Assembly (NCBI GenBank): GCA_017484095.1
Contig: JAFUTU010000032.1
Coordinates: 1 to 64,000, forward strand
DNA length: 64,000 bases
Origin: Ruminococcus sp.
Lineage (GTDB): Bacteria > Bacillota > Clostridia > Oscillospirales > Ruminococcaceae
Reading direction: 5' to 3'
Both the position numbers and the translations under genes were made by a program. The notes beneath the pieces are model-generated. The model saw nothing but the letters and a program-made list of their open reading frames with translations, was not told the DNA's origin and did not search any database. Shown here one piece after another: positions 32,491 through 40,475 of this stretch (position 1 is its first letter; every line of letters begins with the position of its first letter).

Positions 32491-33015
32491 ATGAAACAGA
32501 TACTTGTAGTTGTGGATATGCAGAATGATTTTATTGACGGCTCCCTCGGAACGGCTGAGGCTCAGGATATAGTGGGATCGGCTGCTGAAAAGATAAGAGG
32601 GTTTGACGGCGATATTTTTGTGACATACGATACGCACTTTGAAAACTATCTCGAAACGGCTGAGGGCAAAAAGCTGCCTGTGGAGCACTGCATCAAGGGC
32701 ACTGACGGCTGGAGGCTGAATGATGCGATAGCGGCTGCGCTGCAAGGAAAGAATTATACAGCTGTTGAGAAGAATACTTTCGGAAGCGTTGAGCTGCCGC
32801 AGCTTATAAAAGAGGCGGCAGGTGAAGAGGATATATCTGTTGAGCTGATAGGGTTGTGTACGGATATTTGTGTTGTATCAAATGCGCTTGTTATCAAGGC
32901 TAATCTTCCTGAAGTGCCGATAAGCGTTGATGCAGGCTGCTGTGCGGGTGTTACGCCTGCGGCACACGAGGCTGCACTTGAAACTATGAGAAGCTGTCAG
33001 ATAGATATAAAGTAG
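32491..33015 (+). CDS. pncA: nicotinamidase-like cysteine hydrolase
   Basis: A 174-aa isochorismatase-fold protein. The Asp is in VVDMQNDFIDGSL, the Lys in YTAVEKNTFGS, and the nucleophile Cys in GLCTDICVVSNAL with the usual following CV. Nicotinamidase is the best reading because the next genes are NAD synthetase and nicotinate phosphoribosyltransferase: nicotinamide to nicotinate is the entry step of the same salvage route. AGGAGG-like site upstream. Confidence 0.85.
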   Translation: MKQILVVVDMQNDFIDGSLGTAEAQDIVGSAAEKIRGFDGDIFVTYDTHFENYLETAEGKKLPVEHCIKGTDGWRLNDAIAAALQGKNYTAVEKNTFGSVELPQLIKEAAGEEDISVELIGLCTDICVVSNALVIKANLPEVPISVDAGCCAGVTPAAHEAALETMRSCQIDIK

Positions 33016-33026
33016 GAGGGTATTAA

Positions 33027-33764
33027 ATGTTTGATGCAAAAAAGGTAAAGGACGAATGCGTTCAGTGGATAAGAGATTTCTTTGAGGAGAACGGGAAGGG
33101 CTGCAACGCTGTTGTAGGTATTTCGGGCGGAAAGGACAGCTCGATAGTTGCGGCGCTTTGCGTTGAGGCACTTGGCAAGGACAGAGTGATAGGAGTGCTA
33201 ATGCCGTGCGGAGAGCAGGCAGATATCGACATGGCTAAGCTGCTGGTAGAGCACCTGGGGATAAAGCACTATATCATAAATATAAAGGATGCTGTTGACG
33301 GCATTACAAATGCGGTGCCGTTTGAGCTTTCAAAGCAGAGCAGAACTAATCTGCCTGCAAGGATAAGAATGTCAACGCTTTATGCGGTGTCTCAGAGCCA
33401 TAACGGGCGTGTTGCGAACACCTGCAATCTTTCTGAGGACTGGGTAGGGTATTCAACTCGGTACGGTGATGCGGCAGGAGATTTCAGTCCGTGCTCACAT
33501 ATAACGGTGCAGGAGATGAAGGAGATCGGCAGGCTTATAGGGCTGCCTGATGTGCTGGTGGACAAGCCGCCTATTGACGGGCTTTCCGGGCTGACTGATG
33601 AGGATAATCTGGGATTTACCTACGCTGAGCTTGACCGCTATATCAGGACGGGAGAGATAGAGGATCAGGAAAAGAAGGCACGTATCGACCGACTGCACAA
33701 GCTCAATCTTTTCAAGCTGGAAATGATGCCGTCGTTCGATTCGGGGATAGAGACGGCGATATAA
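33027..33764 (+). CDS. nadE: NAD synthetase
   Basis: A 245-aa enzyme. GISGGKDSSIVAALC is the ATP pyrophosphatase loop, and NTCNLSEDWVGYSTRYGDAAGD is split around the conserved deamido-NAD site. No glutaminase domain, so it should use free ammonia. It makes the last step from nicotinate adenine dinucleotide. AGGAGGG precedes the ATG; 11 nt from the nicotinamidase gene. Confidence 0.92.
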   Translation: MFDAKKVKDECVQWIRDFFEENGKGCNAVVGISGGKDSSIVAALCVEALGKDRVIGVLMPCGEQADIDMAKLLVEHLGIKHYIINIKDAVDGITNAVPFELSKQSRTNLPARIRMSTLYAVSQSHNGRVANTCNLSEDWVGYSTRYGDAAGDFSPCSHITVQEMKEIGRLIGLPDVLVDKPPIDGLSGLTDEDNLGFTYAELDRYIRTGEIEDQEKKARIDRLHKLNLFKLEMMPSFDSGIETAI

Positions 33765-33786
33765 GATATGTCATCTGGAGGTAAAA

Positions 33787-34986
33787 ATGAAACTTGATCC
33801 TATAGTTGTATCGCTTCTCGATACGGACCTGTATAAATTCAATATGAATCAGGTCATCTTTCACAAACACACCGACCTTTGCGGTGAATACTACTTCAAG
33901 TGCCGCGATGAGGACGTCGTTTTCACCGAGGAAATGGCAGAGGAAATAAACGCGCAGATAGATCATCTGTGCTCTTTGAGATTTACTCACAAGGAGCTTG
34001 ACTACCTGCGCTCTATAAGGTTCATTAAGAACGACTATGTTGAGTTTCTTCGTTTGTGGCACCCTATAAGGGAATATGTGAAGGTGACGCGCTCAGCTGA
34101 GGGAGAGCTGTCGGTGGTGGTAAACGGGCCGCTGTTCTCGGCAATGCAGTTTGAGATATACCTGCTGGAGATAGTAAACGAGGTATATTTCAGAATGAAG
34201 TATGATTACGAGACTCTGAAAAAGTCCGCAGAGGAAAAGCTGAACGAAAAGATCAAGGCTTTGAATAACGGAACATACACGTTCTCGTTTGCGGAGTTCG
34301 GGTGCAGAAGAAGGCTCTCACGCGAATGGGAGGACGTAGTCGTTCGCAGGCTGGCGCAGGAGACCAAGGCGTGTGTGGGAACGTCAAACGTGTATCTGGC
34401 GATGAAATATGACCTCACGCCGATAGGCACCTATGCTCACGAGTTCGTGCAGATGTATCAGGGTATCGACTCTATCCCTCTGGCATATACGAACTACTAC
34501 GCTATGAAGGATTGGTACAACGAGTATGACGGTGATAACGGAACAGCTCTGACGGACACTGTAACTACAGACCTTTTCCTGCTTGATTTTAACCGTTCTA
34601 TGGTGAATAACTACACGGGCGTCCGCCACGACAGCGGAGACCCATATGAGTGGGGCGAGAAGCTCATAGCGCACTATAAAAAATACGGCGTTGACCCGAA
34701 GACAAAGCTCCTGCTATTCAGTGACAGCCTTGACTTTGACCGTGCACAGGAGCTTTACGACCATTTCAAGGACAAGACCAAGGTGTCATTCGGAATAGGA
34801 ACGTTCTGCTCGAACGATACCTGTGAGAAGGCACTGAACATCGTGATAAAGCTGCAATATGTAAACGGAAGACCTGTAGCAAAATTATCGGACGATGTCG
34901 GTAAAGCAATGTGTAAAGATCCCGAGTATCTTGAATATCTGAAGCGTTCGGTAGCTTTCAGGCTTGAAAGAGAAAAGAACAAATAA
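33787..34986 (+). CDS. pncB: nicotinate phosphoribosyltransferase
   Basis: A 399-aa enzyme. LLDTDLYKFNMNQVIF starts the family signature, SFAEFGCRRRLS and GVRHDSGDPYEWG contain phosphate and PRPP contacts, with a His near GTYAHE. It converts nicotinate to nicotinate mononucleotide. Third gene of the operon. It ends one base before the stop of the opposite-strand SpoIID gene, with no terminator in between. Confidence 0.92.
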   Translation: MKLDPIVVSLLDTDLYKFNMNQVIFHKHTDLCGEYYFKCRDEDVVFTEEMAEEINAQIDHLCSLRFTHKELDYLRSIRFIKNDYVEFLRLWHPIREYVKVTRSAEGELSVVVNGPLFSAMQFEIYLLEIVNEVYFRMKYDYETLKKSAEEKLNEKIKALNNGTYTFSFAEFGCRRRLSREWEDVVVRRLAQETKACVGTSNVYLAMKYDLTPIGTYAHEFVQMYQGIDSIPLAYTNYYAMKDWYNEYDGDNGTALTDTVTTDLFLLDFNRSMVNNYTGVRHDSGDPYEWGEKLIAHYKKYGVDPKTKLLLFSDSLDFDRAQELYDHFKDKTKVSFGIGTFCSNDTCEKALNIVIKLQYVNGRPVAKLSDDVGKAMCKDPEYLEYLKRSVAFRLEREKNK

Positions 34987-35952
34987 TCACTGCACTTTGG
35001 CGCCGCTGAAATAGTATTCCAGTATCTCACGGTGAGAGCTGCCGTTCTTAGCCATTTCGTTAGCGCCGTAAAGGCTGAGGCCTACAAGATGCCCGAGCCC
35101 TTTTACGGTGAATACGGCTTTGCCCTCAGAGAACTTTACTGTTACACAGGGAGAGCTCAGATCCAGCGCACGGCAGAGCTCTCCGCTGCCTACATCTTCA
35201 CCGCAGACTTTTGCTTTCGTAATGATGCCGTTTTTGTCATTTTCAAGCTCTAAAAATGCTTTGCTGTCGTCAAAAGCGATATTGGGAAAGGCTTTTATGA
35301 GCTTTTGTTTCATCTCATCAATGTGGAGCGTAAGCTTTGTCTCATAGTCATGGCTGTTAGCATCAGCTTCGCTTTTTACGCTTACAAGGTACGGTATGTC
35401 TTCGCCCCATGCGTCTTTTGCCGAGCGTGTGACTCCGCAGGAAACTGCGTGATAGGCAGGGAGGACAGGCTCGCCTTTATATGTGAGGAGCTCGCCCTCG
35501 GTCTGTAGAGTGAGTGTATAGAGTTTTTCGTACACAGCGGTGTAGTCGCTGCCGAAATATTTTTTTGCCTGCTTTTCGGTAAAGAAGGTTTGGTATTTTG
35601 ACCTGTCATTGCTCAGCAGGGCGCCTTTAAGTTCTTTTGTCGGAGAGCTATCCTCGGTAAAGCTTCTTCTTGCGAGATAGGTGCGTATAAGCACTGCCTG
35701 AGCTTTTATAGCTTCGTCTTCATAGCCTGAAGGTATCTGAGCCATAAGGGAAAGGACGATAAAGCTTGTCTGTTCGTATTCGGTGATCTTTTTGGTTTGC
35801 TCGTCAAGTACCTTTATGTATACTTCTTCGGAGGGCTTGAGATCGGCCTTTACCGACTGTGCAGCATTGGTTTTGCCGCTAAGAAATACGATAGCAGGTA
35901 TAAGTGCCGCAAACACAGTGAAAACGATAGATATTTTTATAATGTCCTTCAT
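34987..35952 (-). CDS. SpoIID/LytB-domain protein
   Basis: A 321-aa protein with an N-terminal signal or anchor helix (residues 5-24). The SpoIID core is clear: DEAIKAQAVLIRTYLARR, YHAVSCGVTRSAKDAWGED, and GLGHLVGLSLYGANEMA near the end. SpoIID is a peptidoglycan lytic transglycosylase used in engulfment; related proteins occur in non-sporing Clostridia too. No sporulation genes are nearby, so sporulation cannot be claimed. It converges on pncB with no gap. Confidence 0.85.
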   Translation of the reverse strand: MKDIIKISIVFTVFAALIPAIVFLSGKTNAAQSVKADLKPSEEVYIKVLDEQTKKITEYEQTSFIVLSLMAQIPSGYEDEAIKAQAVLIRTYLARRSFTEDSSPTKELKGALLSNDRSKYQTFFTEKQAKKYFGSDYTAVYEKLYTLTLQTEGELLTYKGEPVLPAYHAVSCGVTRSAKDAWGEDIPYLVSVKSEADANSHDYETKLTLHIDEMKQKLIKAFPNIAFDDSKAFLELENDKNGIITKAKVCGEDVGSGELCRALDLSSPCVTVKFSEGKAVFTVKGLGHLVGLSLYGANEMAKNGSSHREILEYYFSGAKVQ

Positions 35953-36028
35953 CTGACTGCCCCCTTTGGTATTATTATATATCTTAGGCAGGGCGAATTA
36001 TGGAGAATAAGCTGTAGAGATCAGATGC

Positions 36029-36057
36029 TTTACAATTGAGAGATACTGTGCTATAAT
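36029..36057 (+). promoter_or_regulatory. promoter of the SGNH esterase gene
   Basis: -35 TTTACA (36029-36034), a 17-bp spacer ending TGTGC, and -10 TATAAT (36052-36057). The dockerin gene promoter at 40166-40194 has the same TTTACAATT and TGTGCTATAATA segments. Confidence 0.8.
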
Positions 36058-36060
36058 ACA

Positions 36061-36082
36061 ATTGCAACAAAGATATTGCAAC
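36061..36082 (+). repeat. direct repeat ATTGCAAC in the esterase leader
   Basis: ATTGCAAC occurs at 36061-36068 and 36075-36082, 14 bp apart, just at the start of transcription. It may be a binding site; nothing else supports this. Confidence 0.35.
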
Positions 36083-36101
36083 GAAAGGTCAGGTGATCTG
36101 T

Positions 36102-37364
36102 ATGAAAAGATTGAGAAGGGCAGCTGCGTTTATGTGTGCGGCGGCTGTGCTGGCAGCTTCGGGCTGCGGTGAGGATACAGCTTCCTCTGCAGGGGGAAAG
36201 AAGACAGAAAGCAAAACACAGACCGAAAAAATAACAGAGACCTGTATTATAGCGGACAAGAATTTTGAGACCTATGTTTCAAATACATATCTGGCGACAG
36301 GAAATAATTATATACTGAAAAGTGTTGACAACACTGCATTCAGGGCTTATATCCCGCTTGAAGAATACGGTGAGCTTGAATACTCGTTTTATTTTTCAAA
36401 CTCAGTAGATTCGACCTATGACGACGGTTCAAGAGCGTATGTCGGTCAGGCAGGAGGAGCTTACACTATAAGCTCAGCTTATGTTTATGACGGAGGCACA
36501 AGCCCTGATGACGAGATCGGAGAGAAGATACCTGTTACTTTTTCGGGCAGTGAAGGCAAGGCGGTAGCTTCGAGCGAGACCTTCTGGAGCGATCCTGTTA
36601 CGATAGATATCCCCGAAGGGCATTACCTTGTATGGGAGTGGACTTTGACAGGTGAGGATATACCGTGCATAAAAATGTCTAATCTTACATCATCGGCTAA
36701 GAACGAATACCCCGATGACCCTGATGAGGACTTTGTTTATACTGATGAGGTACCGCTGCCTGTTTACGTCGGAGCTAAGAGAGATGTCAAGGGCAGGGTA
36801 ACTGCGATAGGAGATTCGATAACGCAGGGCTGTATGACTGATTATATGACGTTTGAATTCTGGGCTGCAAGGATAGCTAAGGAGCTGGGTCCGGATCATG
36901 CGTTTTATAATGCAGGGCTTGGCTGGGCAAGAGCGAGCGACTGCGCTGCGAACAATAACTGGCTGGGCAGAGCGCTCAACTGTGACTATGCGATAGTTGC
37001 TTTCGGCACGAATGATATAGGCTCGGGCGCTTACGGCGCTGAGACGGGAGACAATGCGGACGACATCAACGGTAACATAAAGGCGATACTGGAGCAGTTT
37101 GAGGGTGTTGGTGCAAAGACTATCCTGTTCAATTCGCCGCCGCAGGACTATACGGGTGCGCTTGAGGATACCCGTGTTACTCTTAACGAGCTTGAAAAGA
37201 CCACAGCAGAAAGTGTGGGCGCTGAGTATTTTGACTTTGCTGCCTGCCTGTCTACGGAGGATGACCCATCGGTGGCTGTTTACGGAGGACACCCGAATGC
37301 AGAGGGCGGTGCTGTTGTGTGTGAAAAATTTATGGAGCAGTTCGCAGGTATGTTTGATAAATAG
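36102..37364 (+). CDS. secreted SGNH/GDSL esterase lipoprotein
   Basis: A 420-aa precursor. The signal peptide ends in the lipobox LAASGCG. After a Thr/Lys-rich linker comes a beta-rich N-terminal domain (about 45-215). The SGNH hydrolase domain follows: block I AIGDSITQG, block III FGTNDIG and block V with the catalytic His in GGHPNAEGG. It is likely a carbohydrate or other ester hydrolase at the cell surface; acetylxylan esterases of ruminal bacteria have this layout. ATG 36102 has AGGTG 6 nt upstream. Confidence 0.85.
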   Translation: MKRLRRAAAFMCAAAVLAASGCGEDTASSAGGKKTESKTQTEKITETCIIADKNFETYVSNTYLATGNNYILKSVDNTAFRAYIPLEEYGELEYSFYFSNSVDSTYDDGSRAYVGQAGGAYTISSAYVYDGGTSPDDEIGEKIPVTFSGSEGKAVASSETFWSDPVTIDIPEGHYLVWEWTLTGEDIPCIKMSNLTSSAKNEYPDDPDEDFVYTDEVPLPVYVGAKRDVKGRVTAIGDSITQGCMTDYMTFEFWAARIAKELGPDHAFYNAGLGWARASDCAANNNWLGRALNCDYAIVAFGTNDIGSGAYGAETGDNADDINGNIKAILEQFEGVGAKTILFNSPPQDYTGALEDTRVTLNELEKTTAESVGAEYFDFAACLSTEDDPSVAVYGGHPNAEGGAVVCEKFMEQFAGMFDK

Positions 37365-37378
37365 GACTTGCAATAAAT

Positions 37379-37418
37379 AAGGCAGCTTTTCTCCAAAAGG
37401 AGATCGGCTGCCTTTTAT
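37379..37418. terminator. bidirectional terminator between esterase and citrate synthase
   Basis: AAGGCAGC (37379-37386) pairs with GCTGCCTT (37407-37414), with an inner CTCC/GGAG stem. TTTTATT follows on the plus side and the minus side reads out into AT-rich sequence. It serves both converging genes. Confidence 0.85.
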
Positions 37419-37436
37419 TATTGTTTTGTTTTAAAA

Positions 37437-38783
37437 TCAGCGTTCGCTGAGGGGGACATACTTTTTGCTGCCTGCAACTGCCTTGTATGCAGGTCTGATT
37501 ATCCTCTTGCCTGTTACAAGCTCCTCAAACCTGTGTGCACACCAGCCTGCCATTCTTGAAACTGCAAACATAGGTGTGAACAGATCGTCGGGTATGCCGA
37601 GCATTCTGTAAACAAAGCCGGAATACATATCAACATTTGCGCACATTACCTTATCGTTGCCCTTTATTTCGGCAAACAGCTCAGGGGTCAGCCTCTCGAT
37701 AGCGTCAAGAAGTCTGAACTCTTTTTCAAATTCTGTTCCTTTTGCAAGCCTGAGTGCGTTCTCTTTAAGTATCTCGCATCTTGGGTCTGAAAGGGTATAA
37801 ACTGCGTGACCCATGCCGTAAACAAGACCTGAACCGTCAAACGCTTCTTTTCTGAGTATCTTGGCGAGAAAGTCTGCTATCTCGCCGTCGTCCTCCCAGT
37901 TGTGAACGTGCTCTTTGATGCATTCGTGCATGGCGGAGACTTTTTTATTTGCACCGCCGTGGCGTGTACCCTTTAAAGCACTTACTGCTGCGGAATACGC
38001 AGAATATGAATCTGTGCCCGAAGATGTGAGAACTCTGCACGCAAAGGTGGAGTTGTTACCGCCGCCGTGCTCTGCATGGAGAAGCATTATGATGTCAAGA
38101 AGCTTTGCCTCTTCATCAGTGAACTTTCTGTCGGGTCTGAGGGCGGAGAGTATCATCTCAGCGGTAGACTGACCCTGTACCAGCGGATGCAGGAACATAC
38201 TTGCTCCGTCAAATGAACGTCTCTTTACCTGATATGCCGATACCATTATGTTTGGCATTTTGGATATTATTGAGATAGCCGTTGCCATTTCATATTCAGG
38301 TGAACGGTTCTCGGGATCGTCGTCATAAGAATAAAGTGCAAGGATAGATCTTGCGATCTTGTTCATAATGTCTTTAGAGGGGGCTTTAAGTATCATATCC
38401 TCGAAGAAATCTCCGGGGAGAGCTCTGCTCTCGGCAAGCATTGCCTGGAAAGCAGCAAGCTCGTCCTTGTTCGGCAGGTCTCCCATAAGAAGAAGATAAA
38501 CTATCTCCTCATAAGCAAAGCGGTTCTCTTTTACCGCGTTGTCAACAAGGTCTCTGATGTTGTAGCCTCTGTATATCAGCTGGCCGCGTATAGGCGCCTT
38601 AACGCCCTCGTCCACAACGTAACCGTGAACATTACAAATGTTAGTAAGGCCTGCCATAACGCCTGTGCCGTCGGCGTTTCTGAGACCTCTTTTAACTATA
38701 TATTTATCATAGAGCTTTGGATCTATCGTGTTGTTTTCTATAAAGCGCTTATAAAGCAGCGACCTTGCATTCCGATTTGCCAT
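37437..38783 (-). CDS. citrate synthase
   Basis: A 448-aa enzyme. Catalytic histidines fall in LLHAEHGGGNNSTFACR and YGMGHAVYTLSDPR, and IRPAYKAVAG lies close to the C-terminus. It condenses oxaloacetate and acetyl-CoA; 2-methylcitrate synthase activity cannot be excluded. In an anaerobe this supplies 2-oxoglutarate for glutamate. Monocistronic, with its own promoter and the shared terminator. Confidence 0.92.
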   Translation of the reverse strand: MANRNARSLLYKRFIENNTIDPKLYDKYIVKRGLRNADGTGVMAGLTNICNVHGYVVDEGVKAPIRGQLIYRGYNIRDLVDNAVKENRFAYEEIVYLLLMGDLPNKDELAAFQAMLAESRALPGDFFEDMILKAPSKDIMNKIARSILALYSYDDDPENRSPEYEMATAISIISKMPNIMVSAYQVKRRSFDGASMFLHPLVQGQSTAEMILSALRPDRKFTDEEAKLLDIIMLLHAEHGGGNNSTFACRVLTSSGTDSYSAYSAAVSALKGTRHGGANKKVSAMHECIKEHVHNWEDDGEIADFLAKILRKEAFDGSGLVYGMGHAVYTLSDPRCEILKENALRLAKGTEFEKEFRLLDAIERLTPELFAEIKGNDKVMCANVDMYSGFVYRMLGIPDDLFTPMFAVSRMAGWCAHRFEELVTGKRIIRPAYKAVAGSKKYVPLSER

Positions 38784-38845
38784 AGTCTCTCCTCACTTTC
38801 CGCACCGGTAGGTGCCTCTCTTTTGACCTCGAATAATGATTATCT

Positions 38846-38874
38846 ATTATATCATAATTTTTCTTAATTGTCAA
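38846..38874 (-). promoter_or_regulatory. promoter of citrate synthase (minus strand)
   Basis: On the minus strand: -35 TTGACA (38874-38869), a 17-bp spacer, and -10 TATAAT (38851-38846). Strong consensus, with a leader of about 55 nt. Confidence 0.85.
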
Positions 38875-38891
38875 ACTTACTGTTAGCACAA

Positions 38892-38917
38892 AAAAGCTCC
38901 GTCTCAGCGGAGCTTTT
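38892..38917 (-). terminator. terminator of the dockerin gene (minus strand)
   Basis: AAAAGCTCCG (38892-38901) pairs with CGGAGCTTTT (38908-38917); on the minus strand six T follow. It lies immediately after the stop codon. Confidence 0.9.
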
Positions 38918-38921
38918 AATA

Positions 38922-40130
38922 CTATTTCCAAAGTAGCGTTACGCCCTTCAAATGTGCTTTCATTTTAAGAAGATCGACCGCGTTGATCGTGCCGTTGCCG
39001 TCAATGTCAGCACAAGTGAAGTCGTCGCCCTTTAAAAGCTTGACTTTTTTGATATGGCTCTTGACCTGGAGCAGGTCGCTGGCATCTATCTTGCCGTTGT
39101 TGTTAATGTCGCCTTTTTTGCGGGTGTCCTTTTTTAGCGCAATGGATGTAAAGCCGTTATCTTTCGCATAGGTCTCAGCAGCTGTGCCTTTATAGCCGTA
39201 AATTGTGAAGCTGTCAACTTTTAAATAAGCACCTGTATCACTGTCGAAATAATATCCAAATGCACGATAACCAATACTCGTAACGCTGTCCGGTATTGTT
39301 ACGCTTGTAAGGCTTGTACAGTCATTAAACGCATACCCACCAATGCTTGTAACACTGTTTGGTATCGTTACGCTTGTAAGGCTTGTGCAGTCGTAAAATG
39401 CAGCATAACCAATACTTTTAACGCTGTTTGGTATCGTTACGCTTGTAAGGCCTGTGCAGTTTTGAAATGCCCATTCGCCAATGCTTGTAACGCTGTCCGG
39501 TATTGTTACGCTTGTAAGGCTTGCGCAGTATGCAAATGAATAGTCACCAATGCTTGTAACGCTGTTCGGTATCGTTACGCTTGTAAGGCTTGTGCAGTCA
39601 TAAAATGCACCATCACCAATGCTTGTAACGCTTTTTGGTATTGTTACGCTTGTAAGGCTTGTACAACCGATAAACGCATATCCTCCAATGCTTGTAACGC
39701 TGTTTGGTATCGTTACGCTTGTGAGGCTTTTGCAGGAATGAAACGCACCCTCACCAATGCTTGTAACGCTGTTTGGTATCGTTACGCTTGTAAGACTTGA
39801 ACAGTTAGAAAACGCCCTGTATCCAATGCTTGTAACGCTGTTTGGTATCGTTACGCTCGTAAGACTTGAACAGTTAGAAAACGCTAATTCACCAATGCTT
39901 GTAACTTTCTTCCCATTGATCGCCCCGGGAATAGTCACCTTGTTACCTTCGCCGTTATATTTGGTTATCTCAACCGAGCCATTCTCTAATATCTCATATT
40001 CATAATTACCATAAGTTTCGGCGCTGGCTGTGATAGTGCTGCCAAACTTAGCAAACCCCTCAGGCAGAGCAGCCGCCGAACCGAATACCAGAACCAGTGC
40101 GCAGATCGCGCTAAAAATCTTTTTGTTCAT
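38922..40130 (-). CDS. secreted leucine-rich-repeat (BspA-type) protein with C-terminal dockerin
   Basis: A 402-aa precursor. The signal peptide is about 30-40 residues (alanine-rich, ending near TASAET). Nine repeats of 23 residues carry the LRR_5 motif LTSVTIPNSVTSIG between about 65 and 285. The last 65 residues are a type I dockerin: two calcium loops, GDINNNGKIDASDLL and ADIDGNGTINAVDLL, each followed by a helix. A dockerin binds a cohesin on a scaffoldin, so the protein is probably displayed in a cellulosome-like complex; the repeats may bind a host or plant ligand. ATG at 40130 is preferred over 40139, as AAAGGA sits 8 nt before it. Confidence 0.9.
   Translation of the reverse strand: MNKKIFSAICALVLVFGSAAALPEGFAKFGSTITASAETYGNYEYEILENGSVEITKYNGEGNKVTIPGAINGKKVTSIGELAFSNCSSLTSVTIPNSVTSIGYRAFSNCSSLTSVTIPNSVTSIGEGAFHSCKSLTSVTIPNSVTSIGGYAFIGCTSLTSVTIPKSVTSIGDGAFYDCTSLTSVTIPNSVTSIGDYSFAYCASLTSVTIPDSVTSIGEWAFQNCTGLTSVTIPNSVKSIGYAAFYDCTSLTSVTIPNSVTSIGGYAFNDCTSLTSVTIPDSVTSIGYRAFGYYFDSDTGAYLKVDSFTIYGYKGTAAETYAKDNGFTSIALKKDTRKKGDINNNGKIDASDLLQVKSHIKKVKLLKGDDFTCADIDGNGTINAVDLLKMKAHLKGVTLLWK
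39290..39905. repeat. 69-bp tandem coding repeats of the LRR region
   Basis: The DNA repeats with a period of about 69 bp, with blocks such as CGTTACGCTTGTAAG and CCAATGCTTGTAACGCTG recurring nearly unchanged. Homogeneity between copies suggests recent expansion or gene conversion. Copy number could vary between strains. Confidence 0.85.
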
Positions 40131-40165
40131 ATAAAACATCCTTTCAAATCTTCTCGTTTTTACAT

Positions 40166-40194
40166 ATTATAGCACAGATTCCAAGAATTGTAAA
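40166..40194 (-). promoter_or_regulatory. promoter of the dockerin gene (minus strand)
   Basis: On the minus strand: -35 TTTACA (40194-40189), a 17-bp spacer ending TGTGC, and -10 TATAAT (40171-40166). It closely resembles the esterase promoter at 36029. Confidence 0.78.
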
Positions 40195-40228
40195 GAGGGA
40201 TTTTTTGCTATTTTCAATAGCAAAACTA

Positions 40229-40290
40229 CACCCCTCCCCTTTGGGGAGGGCAAACGGTTGAGCAGTATACAGCTGCTTATGTGGGGTGGA
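40229..40290. repeat. dispersed repeat, copy A
   Basis: Begins with the hairpin CCCTCCCC-TTT-GGGGAGGG (core 40232-40250), then GGCAAACGGTT and CTGCTTATGTGGGGTGG. A second copy is at 61688-61749 with the same order of blocks. It looks like a small intergenic repeat family (REP or MITE-like). No coding capacity. Confidence 0.7.
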
Positions 40291-40299
40291 GGCGCCCAG

Positions 40300-40419
40300 C
40301 CGTGCGGCAAGCACTTGACAGTTGCAGGTCTTACCCTTCGGGCAGATTTGTAGCTACTAATCCGTACATAGAGTAGCGTGTCTGCCCGTCCGGCAGGACC
40401 GTGCGGCGAGCACTTGACA
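40300..40419. repeat. 99-bp-spaced direct repeat enclosing a long hairpin
   Basis: A 21-bp sequence starting CCGTGCGGCAAGCAC and ending TTGACA occurs at 40300-40320 and, with one change, at 40399-40419. Between them CGGGCAGA (40339-40346) pairs with TCTGCCCG (40381-40388), with inner GCTACT/AGTAGC. This follows repeat copy A directly, so the gap is built mostly of repeated DNA. The second copy supplies the -35 of the murT promoter. Confidence 0.65.
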
Positions 40420-40442
40420 TTTTCGGGCATTTGTTTTACAAT
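40414..40442 (+). promoter_or_regulatory. promoter of murT-gatD
   Basis: -35 TTGACA (40414-40419), a 17-bp spacer, and -10 TACAAT (40437-40442). The -35 is the last six bases of the 21-bp repeat. Confidence 0.75.
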
Positions 40443-40475
40443 GTGTATGTATGAAATTTTGTTTGGAGAATAGCT

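Noticed and set aside
34987..35952. Evidence that the organism forms spores
   Set aside because: One SpoIID-domain protein is not enough; such proteins occur in non-sporing Clostridia, and no other sporulation gene is present.
39290..39905. Regular 69-bp repeats that could suggest a CRISPR or satellite array
   Set aside because: They are in frame, encode the 23-residue leucine-rich repeats, and have no unique spacers.
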